Assembly (NCBI RefSeq): GCF_024713945.1 | Contig: NC_134685.1 | Span: forward strand, 1,674,001-1,738,000 | Direction of reading: 5' to 3' | DNA length: 64,000 nucleotides | Origin: Dermatophagoides farinae | Taxonomy: Eukaryota > Arthropoda > Arachnida > Sarcoptiformes > Pyroglyphidae | Shown: positions 36,801-47,214 of the stretch, piece after piece | Position numbering within the stretch: position 1 is the first letter of the stretch | Layout: each line of letters opens with the position of its first letter | Made by a program: the position numbers and the translations under genes | The notes under the pieces: model-generated | Seen by the model: the letters and a program-made list of their open reading frames with translations, nothing else | Database searches by the model: none | What the model was told of the DNA's origin: nothing

Positions 36801-38787
36801 CATTATGTATATAAATCACCATGGTATCATCAACAACAGAAAGAATTATAGAGCGAAAAAAAGTCAAAAAGATTTCTGTAATTTTTTTTGTTTGTTTGTC
36901 TGCAAAGCTTTTTGTGATTTTGGTTTTTGGGTAGAATGAACGAAAAAAAAGCCAAACCAAACCAAAACAAAACAAAACTTCTCTAAGCTTTTTGCAAACA
37001 GCATCCTGCATTTATAATTAATGAACATGAAAATGGAGTGAATCTTTTTTTTAACCTTAACATCAATGGTTTTTAAATGTCGGATAATCAAAAAAAAAGA
37101 ATGTTTTCATTTCATTTCATTTGAATCATGTTAATGAATAATCAAAATGGACAGAATTTGTATGAAAACATGGATGAAAATGGCAAAATAATCAGGAAAT
37201 GATAATTTTGTTCATTAGAAATGTAAATGAATGTAAAAACATATACAGTCATACACAACAAATTTGTTTTGCAAGACAAGAATTTGGAACCAAATTATTG
37301 CTAAAAGGGCCTAAAAAGAAATGACTGGATGAATGAATGAATGAATATTCCATACATGAACAGAGACATTGATAAATCGAAAATTAAAGTGAATTGAAAT
37401 GCACTATGAATGGTGGTGAATATAGTGAATGGAATATTGGAAACCAAATGAAGCTTAAGGATGTGTGTGTATGTGTGTGTATGATTGCTGGTCTGGAATG
37501 GAATCGAAATGAATTACATTAAATTATGCATTATATACACGTCGTACACATACATACATGCATATGCACATCTATCTATCTATATGTTGAGAATATATAA
37601 GAATAATATTCTCTCTTTGTATATTTTATGGCAATAAAATAAAATGAAAAAAAAATGTTCACCATAATCATCATCATCAAAAGTATAGTAGTATGATTAT
37701 GGCAATAGTAAATGTTTATTATTATATGCAAAAATTTGGATGCAAAGCTAATAAAAATGGCAAGAATTTTTTTTCCTCATTTCCTCAATCATCATCGGTT
37801 ATAATGGATTTCTTCATCTCTTTATCATTAATAAAAATCGTTTCAAAAATTTAAAGAAAAAAAAATTCAATTTAAAGAAAAAAAAATAAGTAAAATTCCC
37901 AAGTTTAATATATTTTACGCTATAAATGGAATTTCGGTTAAAAATATGTGGATAAATTCTTTGAATAAAATGCCAATAGCAAATTGGCTAAAACGGCTGA
38001 AACAAAAAAACAAAAGAAAATGGATAGAAAAAAATGGCTCCATAAAGAATTTGTCGAAAGAATATTCTGCAGAAATGTAAAAGAATGTTCCTGATGAACC
38101 GAATAATAATAATAATAATATACTATACTATATATTACTACCAACTGTGTTCATTATGTGTAAACTGTGTTCAAAATCATTCTCTCTCTCTCTATCTCTA
38201 TTCAAGAGGAAAAAATTCGATTCAATTATTATAATTATTGTGAAAAGCGGCGAGAGGGAAAAAAAATTTCACATCATTGAATGAATAAATTGGTAAAATT
38301 AAATTTGGCCAAAAAAAAAAGAAATTCAAAAAAAAAAACAAAACAAAAGACAAAGGGTGGCAATCACAGTGTGATAAACACAGTGAGACTGATAGATGTA
38401 TTCGTGATTCGAATACATGAGAAAAAAAAATGGAAAATTTTTTTTTTCATTTTCGATAAACGATCCTAATTAATTTTTTTTTATGGCTGAATAAAAACAG
38501 GCCCATAAATTAGGTTTTCGAATCTTATTTTTTTCCACTTTCTCTCTTTCATTTTTTTTTTTTTTTGGTTAATAATATACATTGAAAATAAAATTGAGAT
38601 ATGAAAATGAACTGTATGCGAGAAAAATTCGGGTTAGAAAACAAAATGTCCATTATTGACTTACATGATTGCCATAAATCAATTTATTCTGCAGATGATT
38701 CGATTGTTGTTGTTGTTGTTGTCGTGGTGGTTGTGGTATTGTTGTTGTTGTCGATGATGATTGCTGTAGTTGTTGTTGATTTTCCAT
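30826..38787 (-). CDS. TMEM151: TMEM151 family transmembrane protein
   Basis: Six exons: 38787-38665 (41 codons), 33435-33259, 33025-32768, 32331-32250, 32122-31578 and 31500-30826, giving 619 residues. The first exon joins in phase 0 (LIYGNH|IKYPQRQSL), matching the position of the conserved Q-S-L block in vertebrate TMEM151; this long-range join across 5.2 kb is inferred. Seen: spans LCLTLLIYGIMLLIFY and ILIIIGLLLYLAYTV, family motif VECYHC, IVWWKA, SYHYVRYY, the long loop with EIREGIDLDGIDF, then a third span (MFWIFSAILLSWPFRIILEY) ending in TAYVNYRVVKLFG. The last exon encodes a polar tail rich in Asn/Thr/Gln with two related motifs, APSYSEA and LPSYDEV. Molecular function of the family is not established. 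Confidence 0.88.
33436..38664 (-). other. large first intron of TMEM151
   Basis: Inferred from a good acceptor (CTTAATAG) at 33436 and donor (CAT|GTAAGT) at 38664, both phase 0. The other introns of this gene are 77-436 nt. Open frames inside are low-complexity. It holds CA/TG runs, a CAG run at 35599-35617, CAA/TTG and ATG repeats, and could contain enhancers or a nested non-coding transcript. Confidence 0.6.
35599..35617. repeat. (CAG)6 microsatellite
   Basis: Six CAG units followed directly by a G run (GGGGGG), inside the TMEM151 first intron. Confidence 0.9.
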
Positions 38788-40740
38788 TTTGTTTCCAAAA
38801 AAAACATCGATGTTTATTAAAATGAACAAAAATTTAAAATTTAAATTGACAAACGCAATTTCATGTAGAAAATGTTCGAACAAAAAGTAGATAATGAATG
38901 ATGAACGATTCGATACTATCGAATCATTCGAATACAAACATCTTCGTTGGAAGTGAAAAATTCAGAAAATTGAGAATTTTCTTGAATCAAAACAAAACAA
39001 AAAAAAAAATCTATCAATCGATCGATTGAAATTGAAAGAAAAACAATCAGGCAAATTGAATTCTTGATGACCACTAAACAAATAAACAACAACAACAACG
39101 ACTACGACGACAATGAAATGAAACCGAAACAAATTAAACTATTTTTCGAATCATTGAATAGATTTGTGGATAGAATAATTTTTACAATACAGCACGGCAT
39201 CAGCCCCAAATTCCAGCTGCCACATTTATTCTTTTAATTTTGTCCAAAGGAAAAAAAAACGATTCTGGCAATTCGAATTAGGCGCTCGAATTTTTTTTTC
39301 TTGTCTTCACTGGTGCTGGCCAGAATTTTATGCGTGTGTCCAAATAAACAACACAACAGAAGAATATAAAAAAAAAAATATAATTTCACGATTCAATTAA
39401 AAAAGGCAAAGACATATAGACACACACAGAAACACAGAGAGAACAGAAGCAGCAAATAATACAATCAACATAATGTTGAAACATTATTTTTTTTTGTTGT
39501 TGTCGATTACAATTTCCAACAAATCGTGATCGTATGGCATCTATATATATATATACATAGACATGAAATGATCATTGATGATGCTGGATGTGTGTGTGTG
39601 TGTGTGTTTGTTCCAAATTTTTTTTTATCTGCTATGGTTTACAACAAAACCAACCATAGAAAAGAAAGAAAGAAGAAAAAAACATTGGAACATGAATAGG
39701 GTTTTTTTTTGACTTGATCATCTGGACCATTTTTTGGTTGGTCGGTTGGTTGACTGTTTGAAAATTCTGTTCTGTTCTTTTTTGGTGGTGGTGGTGGTGG
39801 TGGGCGTCATATTCTCCAAGATTCTTAAAACTACTACCACTACTACTAGCAGCAGCAGCATCATAGTTACATTTTGGACAAAAACAAAATGATTGAACGA
39901 ACTAGAATCCAAACTTTAATGGTATGATGATGTTTTCTCCCATCCACAAAGCTTTTTTGTGGCATACAATTTATAAAGGAGGTAAAAAAAAACTTTCATT
40001 CAAATTGTCTTTTGTATTTGTGTTGAAATTTTCGGCATGTTTCTTTATCGATGTACGGTTGACACCAGACACACACATACACGATTCGATAAATGTTCAT
40101 CAACATCGTCGTTGTTGTTAGATCATTTTTTTTTTTTTTTTTTTGATTGAAGGAAACACTTAATTTTCTTAAAGTGTGTCTTGATGTTATATGTTACATG
40201 TTACAATATTGATGATGATGATGATGATGATAATGATACCCTGTAGTACACCATTTGGTTTAGATCGTCATCATTCTTTTTGGTATTCATCTTGTCAAAT
40301 CGGTCTATATAAAGAGAAAGTAGATTAGTAGATGTATTCACACATTAGGCATTGAAGTTATTTTTTTTCAGTTTCGGTTGTTTGAGTTTATTCTTTTTTT
40401 TTCTAGCTTTAAACGAATAATAGATGGATATGTTGATTTGCGTATATCGCACACACACACACAGTAATCATGATAGAATCACTAAAAGAAAATCACAAGG
40501 GTAAAAAACAAAAAAAAAGAATGTGATTGGTATCAGGAAAAAAGTTTCAAATTTTTTTTTCTTGGCTGTTATCAAAAAAAAGATGCTTACGTTTGGCCAA
40601 ATAGGAAAGTGAGTGAGCGTCAATTTTTAGGATAGACGAAAAAAAAAATTCTGGAATATCAGCAAAATTTTTCTGGATCAGCAAATTCATCATCATTGTT
40701 GACGGGGAAAAAAAATTTTGGAACTTGACGAATTATCTCC
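38788..40740. other. TMEM151 upstream region and intergenic DNA
   Basis: No exon seen. A TATATAAA element at 40306-40313 (plus strand) has no evident gene behind it. Contains TA, CA/TG and ATG repeats and a GGT run near 39783-39802. Confidence 0.4.
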
Positions 40741-41297
40741 TTATCCATCGATCAATCGAATACTTAATGAACAACTATCACAATCGATTATGATCATCGA
40801 TTGTGATAATGATGATGATGAACGATTACTATCGTTATGATCGATTCGAAAATGGCCACCACAACGACAATCATAAATTCGATGACCATTGTCATCTTTT
40901 TTGAAAACGCATGAATTAGAAATAAATGAAATTTAAAACAGAAGAAATGGACATCAACGTTACCTTTGTAAAAATCATTTAGATTAATTTCATCATTAAT
41001 GATTGATTGTGGTGATTTTTGTGCCAATAATGATGAATCATATTTGAATTTTTCACGTGAATCACTTAGAATTGTAGCTGCTTGATTTAATTGTGAAAAT
41101 TCTGGTTTAATCATCATTTGGCCATCATCATCATCATCATTGGGCAAATTTTGTTGCTGTTGCTGTTGTTGTTGTTTATCTGGATGACATTTAAGAGCAA
41201 GTTTTTTATAATTTCTTCGAATATCATCAATAGTTGCATCTTCTGTACAGCCAAGAATGGTGTAAAGATTCTTATCATCGTTGTTGCTGTTGGACAT
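40741..41297 (-). CDS. DPH4: DPH4/DNAJC24, J-domain and CSL zinc-finger protein of diphthamide synthesis
   Basis: Two exons, 41297-40964 and 40895-40741, give 162 residues; an earlier in-frame Met at 41321 would add eight. An N-terminal J domain starts LYTILGC, with the HPD motif at 38-40. A Gln run immediately follows HPDK, then an acidic Asp stretch, before the last J-domain helices. The second exon encodes the DPH-type (CSL) zinc finger with all four ligands: C121, C123 (YDCRCGG), C150 and C153 (CDSCSL). DPH4 delivers electrons and iron and acts as co-chaperone with the DPH1-DPH2-DPH3 step that modifies the elongation factor 2 histidine. The 68-nt intron separates the two domains. It is head-to-head with mitochondrial L43, with 185 bp between start codons. 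Confidence 0.93.
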
Positions 41298-41482
41298 GTT
41301 TTGAATTAAAGAATTTTTCAATTCAGATCAAATCAAATCTAATGAATTATAGAACAAACACGTGTAGTGTGTTTGTGATGAAACTCTAGATGATTCAATG
41401 TGCCATCTGTTGTCACGGAATTGCATTCACCCGAGATCACAGATCACATGTGATTTAAAGATTTTGTGGATCGTGAAAAAAA
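41298..41482. promoter_or_regulatory. putative bidirectional promoter, DPH4 / mRpL43
   Basis: The 185 bp between two divergent start codons hold a CACGTG E-box at 41359-41364 and a perfect 12-bp palindrome ATCACATGTGAT at 41443-41454 with a second E-box core. No TATA box is evident. Shared regulation is inference. Confidence 0.6.
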
Positions 41483-42161
41483 ATGAAAGCCCGAGAATTG
41501 ATTAAATTCAGTGTTAATCCACTATTGTCGGAAAATCCAGCACTACCCGTTGGCTATATCCGTAATGCATATTACAATGGTATAGGAAGGTATGTTATTT
41601 CATTTCATTTCATTTGATTCATATATTTAATTATTATTGTCGAATTCAAATTCAAAATTTAGATATGTTTGCCAATTACAACGTGTGACTATAAAATTCT
41701 GCAAAAACAGTGGCACATCCCATGGTGTTCGTGATTTCATCGAAAATCGTTTGCTGGATTTTAGCCGCCGTAATCCTGGAATTGTTGTTTATGTAAAACC
41801 ACGTCTACATCGTACACCAGTAATTGTCAGTGAATATCTTAATGGCCAAACACAATGGATGAATATACGTAATTTTAGTGAAGTAGAAATTGATTGGTGG
41901 CTTGATTTTATTCGTACACGATCTGGTTATGAATTAAGTCAGCTAATATCTATGTATAATGTTTCAACACCAAGTATTCAAGGTGTATGGAATCCATTCT
42001 TGAATCGGCCAACCAATTTAACTGTACAACAATCATCATTTCCTATTGCTGAACGTAGCCAATATGAACCTGAATTACCATCTGCAACTGAACAGTTAAG
42101 AATTCTAGTGGAAAAATTGAATCTAACCGATGTGGACGAAAATCTAGTCGTTTCGAAATGA
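41483..42161 (+). CDS. mRpL43: mitochondrial large ribosomal subunit protein mL43
   Basis: Two exons, 41483-41589 and 41663-42161, joined through an Arg codon (GIGR|YVCQLQ), give 201 residues. The product belongs to the L51/S25/CI-B8 thioredoxin-like fold shared by mitoribosomal proteins and a complex I subunit. Seen: NGIGRYVCQLQRV, the basic block FIENRLLDFSRRNPG, VYVKPRL, the EYLNG motif and SIQGVWNPFLNRPT, all in the order found in animal mL43. It is a structural component of the mitochondrial 39S subunit; the N-terminal residues may act as targeting sequence. A poly(A) signal AATAAA lies at 42258-42263. It converges with the C1-domain gene, whose stop is 208 nt away on the other strand. 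Confidence 0.95.
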
Positions 42162-42192
42162 ATGAATGATCGTGGTTGAATAATAACAAATT

Positions 42193-42198
42193 TTTATT
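42193..42198 (-). terminator. poly(A) signal of the C1-domain gene
   Basis: AATAAA on the minus strand, 171 nt past the stop codon at 42369. It lies inside the expected 3'UTR of mRpL43 on the other strand. Confidence 0.5.
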
Positions 42199-42257
42199 TC
42201 ATTAATCAAAATCAATGGGGAAACAAATGGTTAAATTTTTGAAAAGAATTTTTGTAG

Positions 42258-42263
42258 AATAAA
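42258..42263 (+). terminator. poly(A) signal of mRpL43
   Basis: AATAAA, 97 nt past the mRpL43 stop codon and followed by an A run. Confidence 0.55.
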
Positions 42264-42368
42264 AAAAAAAAATATTTCTTGAAATCCTGAATTTTAATCT
42301 AAAGAATTTTTTTTTTTTTTTGAAAGAAATTCCATTACATTCGAATTCTAATTCAGCAGCATTTTTTT

Positions 42369-42912
42369 TTAAGCAACCGAAATATTTGCTACCATCGGTG
42401 TTCGTTGTTGTTGTTGGTGTTGATCGATACCACAACTAGCGCCAACATTTTTCTGACAACGATGATGTATATGCATCTGGCAACCATTACAACGTACACC
42501 TTGATTAACGCAACCATAAATCAATGATCCACAATGATTACAATATGTTGGTTTTAAAAATGTTTTTGGCTGAAAATGATGTGGCTGCTGTTGATGATCA
42601 TCAACATCATTCGAATCATTCGAATCATTTGTTGGACAATTAATTGTTACCGATTGATGGCAACGTTTATGTACGACCATACGACAATCTAGTTTATTGA
42701 AGAAAATAGAAAAATCAATCGAAATTGTTTTTTTTTTTTGAATCAATTTTTAATTTTTCACTCATACCTTGACATTGATAGCCTTGTTTACCTATACCAA
42801 AAATGAATCCATTACAATGTGAACAAAATGTTGGCTGCCGTAATAAAGTGGCAACAAATTTATGTCCATTAATTTGATGGACACAAGGATTAGCGGATGT
42901 TGTACAGGGCAT
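42369..42912 (-). CDS. stand-alone tandem C1 (phorbol ester/diacylglycerol-binding) domain protein, novel-PKC-like
   Basis: Two exons, 42912-42768 and 42688-42369, joined inside the first C1 domain (QCQ|DCRM), give 154 residues. Two complete C1 domains are present with every zinc ligand. C1A: H17, C30, C33, C47, C50, H55, C58, C66. C1B: H85, C98, C101, C115, C118, H123, C126, C134. Residues that shape the lipid groove are kept in both (PT.C.HC and QG). The first resembles PKC delta/epsilon C1A ([25 protein letters not shown]). There is no C2 or kinase domain; about 20 residues after C1B the frame ends in a stop, and DPH4/L43 occupy the next DNA. It is either a diacylglycerol-binding adaptor or a retained fragment of a PKC gene. 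A poly(A) run precedes the ATG, and an unseen upstream exon cannot be excluded. Confidence 0.8.
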
Positions 42913-44518
42913 TTTTTTTTTTTTTTTTTTTTTTGTTGATCAAAAGTGCAAACAAAACAAACAAATATTTTGATCAATGATTGATTGTGTAGTTGCAGAT
43001 TTTTTTTGTTGTCTTTATATTTATATATAAATATATCCCGTCATCATAAAATATATGGCGCAATAGTATGAATCTACTACATTCATATATATATATATAG
43101 AGAGAGAGAGAAAGAAAAAAAATCTATCTACTATAGTCTATGTCGCTTGTCTTTGTTTAGTTGTTAATCCTGATTCAACTCATATATCTAAAAAAAATGC
43201 AATAACTTTTTCAATTCAGACTCCACCCAGCCAATTCAAAAGAATTACCATTACGTCATGATAATAAATAAAAAAAATCATTATTGAATACAAAAAAAAA
43301 CGTCCTTGTCACAATCATCATCATTATGCATTGTAATTATTTTTTTTTTCATTATTTTCTTTGATGCTGATGATTAAATTGATTCTAATAAGGAAACGCA
43401 AACATACACATACACATTTAGTACCAGTTTTTTTTTGATTGATAAAAATTGAAACAAATGAGATTTGATTTGGCTTTGGTGAAATTCTCGTTCATTGGAT
43501 GGATGGATGGATGGATGGATCACAAGACTTTTTTTTTCTTGTTTGACAAATTATGAAATCAATTTTTCCAATGAATGAATCAATTCACACACACACAAAA
43601 TCAATGATGATGTATTTTTTTGGGTTTTTGGGTCCATCAAATTTTATTGCATGACATTTTGTTTTCATAGTAAAAAAAAAATATATGTAAAAAATGAGCA
43701 ATTCTTAAGAAAAAAAAAAAGAAGAATGGAATCTTTCAAGTTTTGAATATATAAATGTGTGTGTGTGTGTGTGTGTGATTATTATGAATTATGAATACTG
43801 TATATGTATAAAAAAAATATCATGTATAGAAAAATATCATTCGTTGAAAATAGATTTGAATAAAAAAATATTCAAAAGAAAAAAAAAGAAGATATGTGAA
43901 GAGAAATGTTTAGTGGAATCATTTTCATCCATTTGAGCCAATGTGTATTTTTTTTTATATTATGTTTAGTGTATGGATATCATATATTGGAGTATTTTTC
44001 TTTTTTTTTTTTTTGTTCTGCATGTGAACATTATATTATATTATGCTTCGGAAGATCAGATTATAATGATAATATATATGTAGAAAAATATATGTGGTTC
44101 ATATGTGTGTGTGTGTGTGTGTGTAGAATAAAAAAAGAAGCAAAGATATCAAATCGATTGATTATAATTGATGTAAAAATAAAAATTTAAAAAATGTTGC
44201 TGAGAGAGATCATTGAATGTGAATGTGGCAGATATAAATCATGATGATGGTGATGATGACGATGATGACTATTCAAAGTTTTTGATCATCATCCTTTTTT
44301 TGAATGAATGAATGAATGAATAAATAAAATTGAAAACAAAAACAAGAATCACAAAAAATAAATAAAGTTGAAAAAAAGAATAAAAAAAACTCATAAAAAA
44401 AACAAATAAAAAAACCAAAAATCAACGAAAGAAATAATAATGTTGATGAATTGACTGTTGCTGATGTTGTTGTTGTTGTTGTAGATAAGTTTAAAAAAAT
44501 GGCATTTATCATCTTGTG
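42913..44518. other. intergenic, no gene seen
   Basis: Lies between the start of the C1-domain gene and the 3' end of PRDM10. Contains a TA/GA run (43085-43115), a GGAT repeat, GT runs (43756-43777) and A/T tracts. Open frames are low-complexity. Confidence 0.5.
43497..43520. repeat. (GGAT)6 microsatellite
   Basis: Six perfect GGAT tetranucleotide units. Confidence 0.95.
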
Positions 44519-47180
44519 TCATATTATGGCAGACATTTCTTCACAGATTGTGCTAGTGTTGTTGTTGGCATTAACGGTTGTGGTGGTTGTCACTACCTGT
44601 TGTGTCCAATTATTATTATTATTATTATTGTTACCATCATCACCGATAGCAGCCGATGAGATCAATAAATCCTGTCCTGTTGTTGTTGTTGTTGGTGATG
44701 ATTGATCATGATCATTCAAGCCAACTATTATCTGATGATGACCATTGTGATGTTGTTGATGATGATGATGATTTAAATTATTTTGATTACCAATGGTAGT
44801 TAAAATTGGTTTATTAAAAACAGTTGTAGTCGGTGTTTGAAAATCATGAATCTGTGTCATTATATCGGAACAATATTCCGACAAATCAGTACCGGTAAAT
44901 GTTGTTGATGGATTCGTACAAGCTAAATTTTTTTAAAGAAGAGAATGTTTTTTTAAGAATAAAAAAAATGAATTTTCAAAACATACCAAGAATAGTGATA
45001 ACATTGGATGTTGGTGAAAATGGTGAATGATCATCACCATTCGCTGTAATTGGTAATACATTATGTAATGTATTATGATTAACATCGGATCCATCATCAT
45101 CACCACCATTTAGATTTAAATTCATTAAATCTTCAAAACTATTAGAATCGATTGTATAGCCAGTAATCTGTTGTTGTTGTTGATGATGATGATGATTAAG
45201 ATGATTATGATGATCAACATTTGATGTTGAGCCATCTATAAAATCCGTTCCATGATGATGATGATGATGATCTTTATAATGAATAGTAAAATCATCAAGA
45301 TATACAGCTGATGAATCATCTTCAGTTGGTGATAAAAATGAATGATGATGATGATTTGAATTTGTATGATTATTATTATGATGATCGATTATTAACTGTT
45401 TTGTTGATGATTCTATTTGTTGATTAATTGTTTGATTTAAATCGACCATTGTAATCATTTGCGATTTCATCGATGTATCCAAAATAGGTACCGTATGAAA
45501 TGTTGCCTTACCATTTTCTGTAATAACTGTATTGAATTTATACATTCCAGGTGCTGCTGCTGCTGACGATGTTGTTGTTGTTGTTGTTGTTGTTGTCACT
45601 GCAGCAGAAACCGTATTATCCGAATTGACATCCATCATCAATATATCGTTCGATTGTTGTTTTTGTTGTTGTTGATTATCTTTATTATTATTCTTTTTCT
45701 TCTGTGAAACAGATATTGTCGATTGTGGAATCTTATCCGGATGTTTTTTTCGTTGATGTTGCATTAATTTTGCTTTGCTTGCATATTGTTTATGGCACCA
45801 ATTACAAAAATGTGGATTTGTTGTTATACTACCAACAGTGGCTGAATATGTTTGTGGATTAACAATGGAATCCGAAACGGTTGATAACGATGATGATGAT
45901 GATGATTGTATTGATTGTTTACTTCGATTTGATGGTGGTAATGATTTGCCTATTTTTTTCAAAATTAATCAATTGTTCTAATTCATTCATTCAACAATTA
46001 TTCACTTACCTGGATGATTTTTAATAATATGTGCTTTACGTTTAGAGCTTGATTTATAAACTTTATCGCAATATTGGCAATAATAATCTTTTGATGTTTT
46101 AACAATTGGCATTGTCAATTCAGGTACGGTATTATATGGAACATCTGGATGACGTTTAGCAAGATGATTGACTAGCATACCACGACGTTTAAAGCCTATT
46201 TTTTCGAAAAAAAAATCGTCAAATCAAATTAAATTGATTAATTCATCATTCTCATTAATTAATTAAATCACATACCATAAAGACAAATATGACATTTATA
46301 AATATATTCATGATAATTAGGTTGACTAGGTTTGGTTGCCACTTTTTTTGCACGTGGTACTTTAATACGTTGCATTCGAGCTGCCATTTTGGCTATAAAT
46401 TATAAATACAAAAAAATCAATCACATTTACAAAAAAAATAAAAAAATTATACATACCAGCAATACGATCTTTACGATCAGGTGCATGCATACGTTGTGTA
46501 TGTTCTTTCAATTTATCTTTACGTTTAAATTGTTTACCACAAATTGAACATTTAAATTCCCAATGATCACTATGGCATAGCATATGTAAACGCAGTTTAT
46601 CTTGCCGTGGAAATACTTTTGGACATTCGGTACATGGAAAAATTTCATTCGAATGAAATGATTTTAAATGTTTACGTATGATGGAAAAATCTTCAAAACT
46701 CTGTGTTGAAAATCATGATAACAACGAATTAAATCAATGATCAATAAACAAATAAAATATTGATACTTACTTTTGTACATTTCGGACAATGAAATAGACC
46801 TGTATCCGGATTAATATGTACTGAAATATGTTCACGTCGTAATTGTATATTATCAAATACTTTGTCACATAATAGACAATCATATTTTCTGGGAACATCG
46901 GATGAAAATCTGTGGATGGTAATAATCGGAATTTAAATTATGAATCAAACTATACAAAAAAAAACCAATAAACACTCACTGATGATATCGAACATGACAG
47001 GATAAAGCGGATTTTGTCAGAAATTTTCGATCACAAAAATCGCAAGATAATTTTTTCGCCGATTCATCATGTACTGTTACATGTTTATCAAATCGTTCTT
47101 TAGTTGAAAATCGTTTATAACATTGTGAACAACGATAATAATTATCTTTTTCTTCAATCAACATATCCATCAAAGATACA

Positions 47181-47214
<34 letters not shown>

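Noticed and set aside
40306-40340. TATATAAA near 40.3 kb as a gene promoter on the plus strand
   Set aside because: No plus-strand coding frame follows until mRpL43 over 1 kb away, which has its own start region; no good initiator at the right spacing.
42369-42912. Reading the C1-C1 gene as the start of a full PKC
   Set aside because: No kinase motifs occur on this strand before DPH4, and the frame ends in a stop with a poly(A) signal beyond.
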